In this document: in pieces, positions 26,044 through 36,916 of the stretch | How positions within the stretch are numbered: the first letter of the stretch is position 1 | Layout: every line of letters begins with the position of its first letter | Assembly: GCF_001899075.1 (NCBI RefSeq) | Contig: NZ_MKVA01000002.1 | Location: 325,468 to 389,111 of the forward strand | Direction: 5' to 3' | Length of the DNA: 63,644 nucleotides | Origin: Devosia sp. 67-54 | Lineage (GTDB): Bacteria; Pseudomonadota; Alphaproteobacteria; Rhizobiales; Devosiaceae | Program-made: the position numbers and the translations under genes | Notes under the pieces: model-generated | Database searches by the model: none | Seen by the model: the letters and a program-made list of their open reading frames with translations, nothing else | What the model was told of the DNA's origin: nothing

Positions 26044-27204
26044 ATGGCCAAGAAACCGCAGATCGCCGCCGACACCAGGCCGTGGCGCGATCCCAACGCC
26101 AAGCCGTTCGTGCGCATCCGCGACGTGACCAAGAAGTTCGGCGACGTGGTGGCCGTCTCCGAGGTGTCGCTCGACATCTTCAAGGGCGAGCTGTTCTGCC
26201 TTTTGGGCGGCTCCGGGTCGGGCAAGTCGACGCTGCTGCGCATGCTCGCCGGCTTCGAGGAGCCGACCGCCGGCGCCATCGAGATCGACGGCCAGGACAT
26301 GGCGGGGGTGCCGCCCTACCGCCGGCCGATCAATATGATGTTCCAGTCCTACGCGCTGTTCCCGCACATGACGGTGTGGAACAACATCGCCTACGGGCTG
26401 AAGCGCGACCACCTGCCGAGGCCCGAGATCGAGGCGCGCGTGGCGGAGCTGCTGAAGCTGGTCAAGCTCGAGGGCTATGAGCGGCGCAAGCCCAACCAGC
26501 TTTCCGGCGGGCAGCGGCAGCGCGTGGCGCTGGCGCGGGCGCTCGCCAGGCGGCCGAAGCTGCTGCTGCTCGACGAGCCGCTCGGCGCGCTCGACAAGAA
26601 GCTGCGCGAGGAAACGCAGTTCGAGCTGGTCAAGATCCAGGAGACGCTGGGCGTCACCTTCATCGTGGTGACGCACGACCAGGAAGAGGCGATGAGCCTT
26701 GCCACCCGCATCGGCGTCATGAACCAGGGCGAGATCGCCATGGTGGGCGAGCCCAGCGAGATCTACGAATTTCCCAATTCGCGCTTCGTCGCCAATTTCA
26801 TCGGCTCGGCCAACATGGTCGAGGGCGTGGTCACCGAGGACGAGCCCGACCATGTGCGCATCCGCTCGGCGGAGCTGGGCGCCGACATCTATGTCGACCA
26901 CGGCGTCGACTGCTCGCCCGAGCAGATCCTGTGGTGGGCCATCCGGCCGGAAAAGATCCGGCTGACGCGCGAGAAGCCGGCGGTGCAGGCGGGCGTGCCG
27001 CCCGACACCAACATGACCAAGGGCTTCGTCGAGGACATCGCCTATCTGGGCGACATGACGGTGTATCAGGTGCGGCTCGACAATGGCCGCTACATGCGCG
27101 TCACCAAGGCCAATGCCCTGCGCGGCGACCCGGACGCCATCTCGTGGGACGAGACGGTGTGGGCGAGCTGGTCGGGCTCGTCCGGCTCGGTGCTGACCTC
27201 GTGA
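26044..27204 (+). CDS. potG: polyamine ABC transporter ATP-binding protein
   Basis: A 386-residue ATPase. Walker A variant GGSGSGKS is near residue 57, signature LSGGQRQR near 152, Walker B 'LLLLDEPLGALD' near 174, the switch His in 'VVTHDQEEA', and a C-terminal TOBE domain from about 290. It energises polyamine import through PotH/PotI. The N-terminal extension of about 20 residues ('AKKPQIAADTRPWRD') is usual for PotG. Its stop overlaps the next gene start as GTGA. Confidence 0.94.
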   Translation: MAKKPQIAADTRPWRDPNAKPFVRIRDVTKKFGDVVAVSEVSLDIFKGELFCLLGGSGSGKSTLLRMLAGFEEPTAGAIEIDGQDMAGVPPYRRPINMMFQSYALFPHMTVWNNIAYGLKRDHLPRPEIEARVAELLKLVKLEGYERRKPNQLSGGQRQRVALARALARRPKLLLLDEPLGALDKKLREETQFELVKIQETLGVTFIVVTHDQEEAMSLATRIGVMNQGEIAMVGEPSEIYEFPNSRFVANFIGSANMVEGVVTEDEPDHVRIRSAELGADIYVDHGVDCSPEQILWWAIRPEKIRLTREKPAVQAGVPPDTNMTKGFVEDIAYLGDMTVYQVRLDNGRYMRVTKANALRGDPDAISWDETVWASWSGSSGSVLTS

Positions 27205-28160
27205 GCGCCATGGACCTGCCGGCCGCCGCGGCGGCGCCCGAGCGCGGGCCCTGGCCGCTGCTCAGGCGCTGGCTGGTGCGCATGGGCATCACCGGGCGCT
27301 GGGCGGTGATCCTGCCGCCGGCGCTGTGGCTCACGGTGTTCCTGCTGATCCCGGTGCTGGTGGTCTTCAAGATCTCGTTCAGCGAGGCGGTGGTGGCGCG
27401 GCCGCCCTATCTGCCGCTGCTGACGTTCGGCGAGGACGGCGAGGTGCAGCTCACGCTGCACCTTTCCAATTACATGTTCCTCGGGCAGGACACGCTCTAC
27501 ATCGCGGCCTATCTCAACTCGATCAAGATCGCCTTCATCTCGACCATCCTGGCGCTGCTGGTCGGCTATCCGATCGCCTATTTCATCGCGCGCTCGTCCG
27601 ACCGCTGGCGCAACATCCTGCTGATGCTGATCATCCTGCCGTTCTGGAGCTCGTTCCTGCTGCGCGTCTATGCCTGGATCGGCTTTCTCAAGAACAACGG
27701 CGTCATCAACAATGCGCTGCAGGCCGTCGGGCTGCCGCAGGTGACGATGCTCTACACCGATTTTGGCGTCTATGTCGGCATCGTCTACACCTACCTGCCG
27801 TTCATGATCCTGCCGCTCTACACCACGCTGGTGAAGCTCGACGATGCGCTGCTCGAGGCCTCGGCCGATCTCGGGGCGCGGCCGTTCCGCACCTTCCTCA
27901 GCGTGACGCTGCCGCTGTCGCTGCCCGGCATCATCGCCGGCTCGATGCTGGTGTTCATCCCGGCGATCGGCGAGTACGTGATTCCGACGCTGCTCGGCAG
28001 CCCCTCGACGCTGATGATCGGCCGCGTGCTGTGGGACGAGTTCTTCGCCAACCGCGACTGGCCGCTCGCCGCCTCGGTCGCCATCGCCATGCTGGTCGTG
28101 GTGGTGGTGCCGCTGATGCTGATGCAGAACGCGCAGAACGCCGTGGTGGAGCGCAAATAG
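27201..28160 (+). CDS. potH: polyamine ABC transporter permease PotH
   Basis: A 319-residue inner-membrane permease with six helices. The EAA-type loop is 'LLEASADLGARPFRTFLSVT' (about 220-240). GTG 27201, overlapping the potG stop by 4 bp, is preferred; ATG 27210 three codons on is the alternative. It pairs with PotI to form the pore. Confidence 0.93.
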   Translation: MSAMDLPAAAAAPERGPWPLLRRWLVRMGITGRWAVILPPALWLTVFLLIPVLVVFKISFSEAVVARPPYLPLLTFGEDGEVQLTLHLSNYMFLGQDTLYIAAYLNSIKIAFISTILALLVGYPIAYFIARSSDRWRNILLMLIILPFWSSFLLRVYAWIGFLKNNGVINNALQAVGLPQVTMLYTDFGVYVGIVYTYLPFMILPLYTTLVKLDDALLEASADLGARPFRTFLSVTLPLSLPGIIAGSMLVFIPAIGEYVIPTLLGSPSTLMIGRVLWDEFFANRDWPLAASVAIAMLVVVVVPLMLMQNAQNAVVERK

Positions 28161-28967
28161 ATGAAGCGCGGGCCGCTCATTCCGATCATCGCCACGCTCG
28201 GCTTCGTGTTCCTCTACGCGCCGATCATCTCGCTCATCGTGTTCTCGTTCAACGAGAGCAAGCTGGTGACGGTGTGGGGTGGCTTTTCCACCAAATGGTA
28301 TGGCGAGCTGTTTGCCGATCCGCAGGTGCTGAACGCCGGGCTGCTGTCGCTGCGCGTCGCGGCGGTGAGTGCCAGCATCGCGCTGGTGCTGGGCACGCTG
28401 TGCGGCGTGGCGCTGACGCGCTTCCGCCGTTTCCGCGGCAAGACGCTGCTGGCGGGGCTGGTTTCGGCGCCGCTGGTGATGCCCGACGTGATCACCGGGC
28501 TGAGCCTGCTGCTGCTGTTCGTCGCCATGGAATCGCTGATCGGCTGGCCGGCCGGGCGCAGCGAGCTCACCATCGTCCTCGCGCACTCGACCTTCTGCAT
28601 GTCGTACGTCACGGTGGTGGTGCGCTCGCGCCTCGCCGACCTCGACCTCAGCCTCGAAGAGGCGGCGCAGGACCTCGGCGCGACGCCGGCCCGGGTGTTC
28701 TTCGACATCACCCTGCCGATCATCGCGCCCGCCCTGGTCTCGGGGTGGCTGTTGAGCTTCACCCTGTCGCTCGACGACCTGGTGATCGCGAGCTTCGTCT
28801 CCGGCCCCGGCTCGAGCACGCTGCCGATGGTGATCTTTTCCAAGATCAAGCTGGGCGTGTCGCCCGACGTCAACGCGCTCGCCAGCGTCATCATCGGCAT
28901 CGTCGCGCTCGGCGTCGTGATCGCCACCATCCTGCAATTGCGCCGGCCGCGCACGGCGCGGGCCTAG
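28161..28967 (+). CDS. potI: polyamine ABC transporter permease PotI
   Basis: A 268-residue permease, six helices, with the EAA loop 'LEEAAQDLGATPARVFFDIT' (about 163-182). Its ATG follows the potH stop without any gap. It is the last gene of potFGHI. No separate terminator with a U-run is visible in the 120 bp that follow. Confidence 0.93.
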   Translation: MKRGPLIPIIATLGFVFLYAPIISLIVFSFNESKLVTVWGGFSTKWYGELFADPQVLNAGLLSLRVAAVSASIALVLGTLCGVALTRFRRFRGKTLLAGLVSAPLVMPDVITGLSLLLLFVAMESLIGWPAGRSELTIVLAHSTFCMSYVTVVVRSRLADLDLSLEEAAQDLGATPARVFFDITLPIIAPALVSGWLLSFTLSLDDLVIASFVSGPGSSTLPMVIFSKIKLGVSPDVNALASVIIGIVALGVVIATILQLRRPRTARA

Positions 28968-29087
28968 GCGCCGGCGGCGCCCGGCCGCACAAACATCACA
29001 AACTCGTGGTGTTGCTCGGCGGTGACGGTGCGGTAACTGTCGTCCGTGTAGGACTTTGGGGCAGTAGTTTCGGGCAGATTCGGGTCG

Positions 29088-30137
29088 ATGCGCTTGCCGG
29101 TTGCGAGAATTTTCGGGATGGTCGCGGTGCTGCTGGCGGCGCTGCTGCTGGCGTCGTGCTCCGACATTTTGCCGCGCAATTCCTCGATGAAGGCGGTGCA
29201 GCCGCTGAAGCAGGCGGCGATCAACCGGCTGGCCGAGATCGGCTCGACCCCCGGCGCGCCGATGATGATCCGCATCTTCAAGCAGAGCAGCGAGTTCGAG
29301 GTCTGGAAGCAGAGCAAGGCCGGGCCGTACAAGCTCTACAAGACCTATGCCATCTGCGCCTGGTCGGGCACGCTGGGGCCCAAGATCAAGGAGGGCGACC
29401 GGCAGGCGCCCGAGGGCTTCTACAACATCACCCCGGCGCAGCTGAACCCGAACTCCAACTACTATTTGAGCTTCAACACCGGCTTTCCCAACAAGTTCGA
29501 CCGGGCCTGGGGCCGCACCGGCGCCAATCTGATGGTGCATGGCGACTGCTCGTCGGCCGGCTGCTATTCGATGACCGACGAATCCGTTGCCGAGATCTAC
29601 GCGCTCGCCCGCGAAACCTTCAACGCCGGCAACACCGTCATCCAGATGCAGATCTTCCCCTTCCGCATGACGCCGCAGAACCTGGCGCTGGTGGCCGACA
29701 ATCCGAACCTGCCGTTCTGGATGGACATCAAGGAAGGCTACGACCGCTTCGAGCTGGCCAAGACGCCGCCGAGCTGGGACGTGTGCGAGAAGAAATACGT
29801 GTTCGACCTCAAGGGCCCGAACGGGGCGGCGCTCGATGCCGCGGCCGCCTGTCCGGCCCGCGGCAGCGACACACTGCTCGCCGCGCTCAGCGCCAAGGAG
29901 GCGGCGGACGACGCGCAGTTCAAGACACTGGTGGCGCAGATCGCCGACCGCAACGCCAAGAGCGCGGCCGACAAGCAGGCCGCCGAGGCCGAAAAGGAAG
30001 CGGCCAAGGCGCGCGGCGAGGCGATCGGCGGGTTCATCTCCGGCGTGTTCGGCGGCGGCAACGCCCGGACGGCGCAGCCGGCGGCCAGCGGCAGCACCAC
30101 CGTCGCGCCGACGCCGATGCCCCGCCGCTTCGGCTGA
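29088..30137 (+). CDS. YafK-type L,D-transpeptidase-domain lipoprotein
   Basis: A 349-residue protein with a lipoprotein signal (lipobox LASC, Cys about 24). The YkuD-type catalytic segment is 'MVHGDCSSAGCYSM', with His151 and Cys159 as the expected catalytic pair of the YafK/DpaA branch. Family members act on peptidoglycan, either forming 3-3 links or cutting lipoprotein links. The last 80 residues are a charged Ala/Lys helix and a Gly/Pro/Ser-rich tail. It stands alone, 120 bp after potI. Confidence 0.85.
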   Translation: MRLPVARIFGMVAVLLAALLLASCSDILPRNSSMKAVQPLKQAAINRLAEIGSTPGAPMMIRIFKQSSEFEVWKQSKAGPYKLYKTYAICAWSGTLGPKIKEGDRQAPEGFYNITPAQLNPNSNYYLSFNTGFPNKFDRAWGRTGANLMVHGDCSSAGCYSMTDESVAEIYALARETFNAGNTVIQMQIFPFRMTPQNLALVADNPNLPFWMDIKEGYDRFELAKTPPSWDVCEKKYVFDLKGPNGAALDAAAACPARGSDTLLAALSAKEAADDAQFKTLVAQIADRNAKSAADKQAAEAEKEAAKARGEAIGGFISGVFGGGNARTAQPAASGSTTVAPTPMPRRFG

Positions 30138-30274
30138 TCTCGCCAAAGCCGCGCCGGCACGCTATTTCCGCCAAGATCGTCGGCTAGCCGTTTGAGCATG
30201 GATCGTTTGCGCCGCCTTTGCGGAACCGTGGTTTCCGCGTCCCCTAGCTTTGCCCCCGCGACGGGGTGGGCCTG

Positions 30275-31033
30275 ATGGATCGCGTCATTTCGCTGCTCGC
30301 CGCGCTGGTGGGCCTGATCGCGCTGGGCGGCGCCATCCTGGTGCACACCAACGCCGACACGCAGCGGCGCGAGATGGCGACCGAGATCGCCCAGCTCAAG
30401 GCCTCGATGTCGCTGCTCGGCGCGCCGGGGGCGGCGAGCGGCAAGACGCATACCGCGGCGCCCTTGCTGCCGGCGGCCGCCTCGTCAGTTGCGCCGCCGA
30501 GCCAGCCATCGGCCTCCATGCCGTCGGCGTCGATGCCCTCGGCCGCCGCCTCGGCGCCGCCGACCGACGACACCGCCAGGGCCATGCAGGATCTGCAGGC
30601 GCGGATCGCCAGCCTCGAACAGGTCGCGTCGTCGCAGGCGGCCGAGCTCGATGCGGCCCGCGCCCGGCTGGCGGCGGCGTCGGCGCCGCCGACCGATGTC
30701 GCAACGGCCGAGCCGGCGGCCGTCACGCCGCTCACGGCGGCCACGGCATCGGGCGCGCCCACGGCAACGCCGAGCGCGGTCAGCACCGACGGGCCGACCA
30801 AGGACTGCATCCCGCTCGGCACGCGCTTCATGGGGCAGTCGGGCGACAGCTTCCCGCTGTGCAAGACGCACATCGTGCTGAAGGTCGCCGCCGTCACCGA
30901 CGGGCTGGCCACCATCAGCGGCGCCGGCGACGTGGCGGTAGGCGCCACGGTGCCCTACAACAAGGGCTGCATGCTGGCGGTGTTCTCGGCCGACGACAGC
31001 GGCTTCGCCGAGATGCGGGTCACCTGCCAGTAA
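30275..31033 (+). CDS. membrane-anchored coiled-coil protein, unknown function
   Basis: A 252-residue protein: one N-terminal helix ('VISLLAALVGLIALGGAIL'), then two heptad-like segments ('REMATEIAQLKASMSLL' and 'LQARIASLEQVASSQAAELD') joined by Ala/Ser/Pro-rich linkers. A small C-terminal globular part has three Cys (KDC, PLC, KGC) and 'MGQSGDSFPLC'. This suggests an inner-membrane anchor with a periplasmic domain. ATG 30275 is used; GTG 30266 in frame overlaps the GGGGTGGG ribosome-site region. No family is recognised. Confidence 0.75.
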   Translation: MDRVISLLAALVGLIALGGAILVHTNADTQRREMATEIAQLKASMSLLGAPGAASGKTHTAAPLLPAAASSVAPPSQPSASMPSASMPSAAASAPPTDDTARAMQDLQARIASLEQVASSQAAELDAARARLAAASAPPTDVATAEPAAVTPLTAATASGAPTATPSAVSTDGPTKDCIPLGTRFMGQSGDSFPLCKTHIVLKVAAVTDGLATISGAGDVAVGATVPYNKGCMLAVFSADDSGFAEMRVTCQ

Positions 31034-31051
31034 GGCCGGCGCGGTCCGGCG

Positions 31052-31390
31052 TCAGGCGAAGGCGCCGAGCTTGCCGAAATGTTCGGCGAGCAGGTAGTAG
31101 ACCGTGACGCGGTTCTTGGTGTGGTCGGCCTTCATCTTTTCGCCCACCGCCGCGATCGCCTTGTCCAGCTCGGCGTCGGTCTGGGTCAGCCCCAGCTTCT
31201 TTTTCAGGAAATTGTCGCGCACCCGCGCCGTCTCGGTCTTGTCGGTGAACGAGACCAGCGAGCTGTCGCGGTTGTGCAGCGCGATCCCGCAATATTTCAC
31301 GATCCCGGCGATCGCCTTGGAATCCGCGCCTGGCGCATATTTCTTGACGTCGACAGACCAGTCTTCAGCCACAGCAGCCTCCTTTGTCAT
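31052..31390 (-). CDS. DUF2853-family protein
   Basis: A 112-residue small soluble protein. The blocks 'VKKYAPGADSKAIAGIVKYC', 'FLKKKLGLTQTDAELDKAI' and 'KNRVTVYYLLAEHFGKL' match the DUF2853 family as I know it: an all-helical, conserved protein of unknown function in alphaproteobacteria and Bacteroidetes. It lies tail-to-tail with the preceding gene (18 bp) and divergent from the toxin/antitoxin pair. Confidence 0.85.
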   Translation of the reverse strand: MTKEAAVAEDWSVDVKKYAPGADSKAIAGIVKYCGIALHNRDSSLVSFTDKTETARVRDNFLKKKLGLTQTDAELDKAIAAVGEKMKADHTKNRVTVYYLLAEHFGKLGAFA

Positions 31391-31475
31391 GGTCGGGCCG
31401 AGCTAAAAACGTGCCGGCCGGGGCGTCAATATACTTCCACGCAAGATTCGCGCTCCCCCGTAGGGGGTTTGCTTT

Positions 31476-31494
31476 TATGCGCCAATGGCGTATA
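31476..31494. promoter_or_regulatory. candidate autoregulatory operator of the toxin/antitoxin pair
   Basis: TATGCGCC-AAT-GGCGTATA is an 8-bp dyad with one mismatch, 12 bp before the toxin start and overlapping a possible -10 (TATGCG or TATAT). Binding by the HTH antitoxin is inferred from its position. Confidence 0.5.
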
Positions 31495-31505
31495 TCGTTC
31501 GGGCG

Positions 31506-31826
31506 ATGAAGATCGTCCGTACCAGTCGCTATGTTCGCGACCTGAAACGGCTGCGGGTTTCGGCGGGAGACGTCGCCCGGCTGGAACAGGCCATCGTGCT
31601 CGATCCGGCCGTCGGCGACGTGATTCCTGGCCTGAGCGGCATCCGCAAGCTTCGTTTCGGGTTCGGCAACCAGGGCAAGCGCGGCGGCGGGCGGGCGATC
31701 TACTTCCTCATGCTGGCAGATGATGTGGTGGTGATGCTTCACATCTACGCCAAGAACGAAAAGGGCGATCTGACGTCGCTGGATCGGCGGATCCTGCTCG
31801 GGATTGCGAAGGAGTACGGCAAATGA
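31506..31826 (+). CDS. RelE/HigB-like type II toxin
   Basis: A 106-residue RelE-superfamily protein. The characteristic core is 'GLSGIRKLRFGFGNQGKRGG' then 'RAIYFLMLADDVVVMLHIYA' and 'KNEKGDLT', the HigB/'RelE-like' layout with basic residues for mRNA cleavage at the ribosome. Start ATG 31506 is preferred over ATG 31485, because the latter lies inside the operator dyad. The toxin precedes and overlaps the antitoxin by 4 bp, the reversed order typical of higBA. Confidence 0.85.
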   Translation: MKIVRTSRYVRDLKRLRVSAGDVARLEQAIVLDPAVGDVIPGLSGIRKLRFGFGNQGKRGGGRAIYFLMLADDVVVMLHIYAKNEKGDLTSLDRRILLGIAKEYGK

Positions 31827-32134
31827 CCACCGAGAAGCGTTCGGAACTGGGATTGGCCCTCGAGGAGGGCTTGCGCGAGGCGCTGGCCTGGAAGCGCGGC
31901 GAGATCGCGCTCGAGGTGGTCAACATCGATCCCATGCCGGTGGAGCGCATTCGCGCCATTCGCCGCAAGGTGGCGCGCTCGGCCCGGCAGTTCGAGAAGC
32001 GGTTCGGCATTCCTGCCGCCACGATGAACAATTGGGAGCAGGGGCGGCGCCGCCCCGATCCCGCCGGCCGGCTGCTGCTCAAGGTGATCGAATTGCATCC
32101 CGAGGCGGTCGAGCAGGCCGCGCACGCGGACTGA
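31823..32134 (+). CDS. HTH (XRE) antitoxin partner
   Basis: A 103-residue protein. A helical N-terminus with 'LALEEGLREALAWKRGE' is followed by an XRE/HigA-type HTH: 'IRAIRRKVARSARQFEKRFG' then 'IPAATMNNWEQGRRRPD'. It should neutralise the upstream RelE-like toxin and repress the operon. ATGA overlap with the toxin gene couples their translation. The stop lies 24 bp from the convergent secA stop. Confidence 0.87.
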   Translation: MTTEKRSELGLALEEGLREALAWKRGEIALEVVNIDPMPVERIRAIRRKVARSARQFEKRFGIPAATMNNWEQGRRRPDPAGRLLLKVIELHPEAVEQAAHAD

Positions 32135-32158
32135 AGCGTCGCCGTCCCGATATGGCCG

Positions 32159-34915
<2,757 letters not shown>

Positions 34916-35127
34916 AGGGCGTTCCTTGTCTTGATGGCGCCGCATTTCGGGGCGCGCCGGCGGTATGAATTCAGACCATCTGAAGGGCCGAAAACCGCCG
35001 CTTTTCGGGCGTTTACAGGCGTTGCGGGTATGTAAGAGCGGGGGTCAGTATTGTCAACGGAGGCGAAATCGGCCAAACCACCGGCCGCGCCGCGAGGGCA
35101 AGGCGCCTGCTGGAGCCAAGCAATCAC

Positions 35128-36072
35128 ATGACATCTCACATTTCGCCGGCGCGCCTGCCCGGCTTCCTCAAGGCCCTGGTGATCGCGCTCCTGGCGCTGA
35201 CGCTGTGCGGCACCCCCTTCGCGTCGCTGGCGCAGGGCACCTCGTCCGCCGCCGCGGCCTCGTCCGCCGAGCCGGCCGCCCCGGCGGCGGGCCCGAGCCC
35301 GACCAGCGTGGTGGCGACGGTGGGCGGCCAGCCCATCACCGAGGCCGACCTCGCCTTCGCCGCCGAGGATCTGGGGCAGGATCTGCAGCAGATCCCGCAG
35401 GACCAGATCCGCGCGGTGCTGCTGGCGCAGATGATCGACCTCAAGCTGATGGCGGCGGCCGGCCATGCCGCCAATCTCGAGCAGTCGGACCTCTACAAGC
35501 AGCGGCTGAGCTACCTGCAGGACCGCGCGCTGCGCCGCGCCTACACCAAGCAGGCGGTGAGCGACACCATCACCGAAGCGCAGATCAAGGCCGAGTACGA
35601 CAAGGCCATCGCGGCCATGCCCAATGTCGACGAGGTGCATGCCCGTCACATTCTGGTGAGCAGCGAGGACGACGCCAAGGCGATCAAGGCGCAGCTCGAC
35701 GGCGGCGCCGATTTCGCCACCCTGGCCAAGGAGAAGTCGATCGAGCCCGGCGCCAAGGATTCCGGCGGCGACCTCGGCTATTTCACCCAGGACAAGATGG
35801 TGAAGCCGTTCGCCGACGCCGCCTTCGCGCTCAAGGTCAACGAGATCTCGCAGCCGGTGCAGACGCAGTTCGGCTGGCACATCATCCAGGTGCTCGACCG
35901 CCGCCCGGCCGCCAAGCCGACGCTGGAGCAGCTCACCCAACAGATCGGCCAGCAGCTCTACGTGCAGAAATACCGCACGCTGTTCGACCAGTTGCGCAAG
36001 GCGACCAGCATCGACATCCCGGACGCCGCGCTGAAGCAGCAGGTGGAAGCCCAGCTCGGCCCGAACCAGTAA
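35128..36072 (+). CDS. exported parvulin-type peptidyl-prolyl isomerase (PrsA/PpiC-like)
   Basis: A 314-residue secreted protein. Signal peptide about 1-36 (ends 'ASLAQG'), an Ala/Ser/Pro linker, a SurA/PrsA-like chaperone segment ('VVATVGGQPITEADLAF'), then the parvulin domain from about 168: 'VHARHILVSSEDDAKAI', 'DLGYFTQDKMVKPFADAAF' and 'TQFGWHIIQVLD'. It should assist folding of exported proteins in the periplasm. It is divergent from secA, which sends such proteins out. A strong terminator follows. Confidence 0.92.
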   Translation: MTSHISPARLPGFLKALVIALLALTLCGTPFASLAQGTSSAAAASSAEPAAPAAGPSPTSVVATVGGQPITEADLAFAAEDLGQDLQQIPQDQIRAVLLAQMIDLKLMAAAGHAANLEQSDLYKQRLSYLQDRALRRAYTKQAVSDTITEAQIKAEYDKAIAAMPNVDEVHARHILVSSEDDAKAIKAQLDGGADFATLAKEKSIEPGAKDSGGDLGYFTQDKMVKPFADAAFALKVNEISQPVQTQFGWHIIQVLDRRPAAKPTLEQLTQQIGQQLYVQKYRTLFDQLRKATSIDIPDAALKQQVEAQLGPNQ

Positions 36073-36095
36073 GGTTCGGCGGGAAGATGAACAAA

Positions 36096-36125
36096 GGGCC
36101 GGGAGCGATCCCGGCCTTCTTGTTT
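36096..36125 (+). terminator. intrinsic terminator after the PPIase gene
   Basis: GGCCGGGA-GCGA-TCCCGGCC (36097-36116) followed by TTCTTGTTT, 24 bp beyond the PPIase stop. The perfect 8-bp GC stem, tetraloop and T-rich tail are classical. It isolates the MNT/HEPN pair from secretion genes. Confidence 0.88.
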
Positions 36126-36173
36126 AGGCCGCGGTGGCTGGAAATCGCGCTCCGGCGGGGCTATTTTCGAGAC

Positions 36174-36470
36174 ATGGACAAGGACGCAGTCATCGACATC
36201 CTGCGCCGGCATCGGCCCGAGCTCGAACGGCTCGGCGTGCGCCACGCCGCGCTGTTCGGATCGGTGGCCCGTGGTGAGGCCGGGCCGGAGAGCGACATCG
36301 ATATTGCGATCGATCTCGACGTGGACCGGCATCCAACGGTCTATGACTATGTTGGCATGCAGCAATATATCGTGGGCTTGCTGGACGGCCCGGTTGATGT
36401 CGTCGATCGGGCCGCGCTGAAGGCCGGCATCCGTGAGCGGGTGGCTGCCGACCTTATTCATGCCTTTTGA
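36174..36470 (+). CDS. MNT-type nucleotidyltransferase antitoxin (MntA-like)
   Basis: A 98-residue minimal nucleotidyltransferase. The catalytic signature 'LFGSVARGEAGPESDIDIAI' (Gly29-Ser30 and Asp41-x-Asp43) is complete, and a later acidic strand ('GPVDVVDRA') supplies the third Asp. In characterised MntA/HepT systems this enzyme AMPylates a Tyr of the HEPN toxin to silence it. Start ATG 36174. It overlaps the HEPN gene by 11 bp. Confidence 0.88.
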   Translation: MDKDAVIDILRRHRPELERLGVRHAALFGSVARGEAGPESDIDIAIDLDVDRHPTVYDYVGMQQYIVGLLDGPVDVVDRAALKAGIRERVAADLIHAF

Positions 36471-36804
36471 TCGTAACGCTGATCGGCTGGACGATATGGC
36501 CGTGGCTATCCGGCTGGCGCAGCAATTTGTCGGCGAACGCAGCTACGAGCAGTTCGAGCGCGACACGATGTGCGTTTTCGCGGTCATCCGCTGTCTCGAG
36601 ATCATTTCGGAAGCGTCGCGCAGAGTGGACACCGGCTTCCGGGACCGGCATCCGGATTTGCCCTGGCCCCAAATCGCCGCCGCCGGAAATGTTTATCGGC
36701 ACGAATACCCGACAGTGCGGACCGACATGGTTTGGGATACCGTGAAGATCGCCCTGCCGCCGCTACTCGCCGCGATCGAGACGGAACTGGGACCCGGCCG
36801 CTAG
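36460..36804 (+). CDS. HEPN-domain toxin (HepT/DUF86-like)
   Basis: A 114-residue all-helical HEPN protein and partner of the upstream MntA-like enzyme. The expected Rx4-6H nuclease motif appears as 'AGNVYRHEY' (76-83): His81 and the AMPylation-target Tyr83 are kept, but the usual Arg position is Gly76, with an Arg at 80 instead. Start ATG 36460 ([10 protein letters not shown]) overlaps the MntA stop; GTG/ATG choices further upstream would overlap more. Activity as an RNase is therefore uncertain. Confidence 0.85.
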   Translation: MPFDRNADRLDDMAVAIRLAQQFVGERSYEQFERDTMCVFAVIRCLEIISEASRRVDTGFRDRHPDLPWPQIAAAGNVYRHEYPTVRTDMVWDTVKIALPPLLAAIETELGPGR

Positions 36805-36864
36805 CGTCTTGCGCCCGCCCGTCACATCGGGCATCACGGGCCAAAATCCTGTTCGTCGCGTTTC

Positions 36865-36904
36865 CGAACCGGAAAGCCGCGTACACCGTTCCTGGAAACG
36901 CTCC
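36865..36904. repeat. dispersed 40-bp repeat, copy B (just before argJ)
   Basis: CGAACCGGAAAGCCGCG ... TTCCTGGAAACGCTCC ends 12 bp before the argJ start and matches copy A at 6933-6972 at 30 of 40 positions. The end of the repeat abuts the argJ ribosome site (AAAGG), so it lies within the argJ leader. Confidence 0.55.
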
Positions 36905-36916
36905 AAAGGCACCGCC

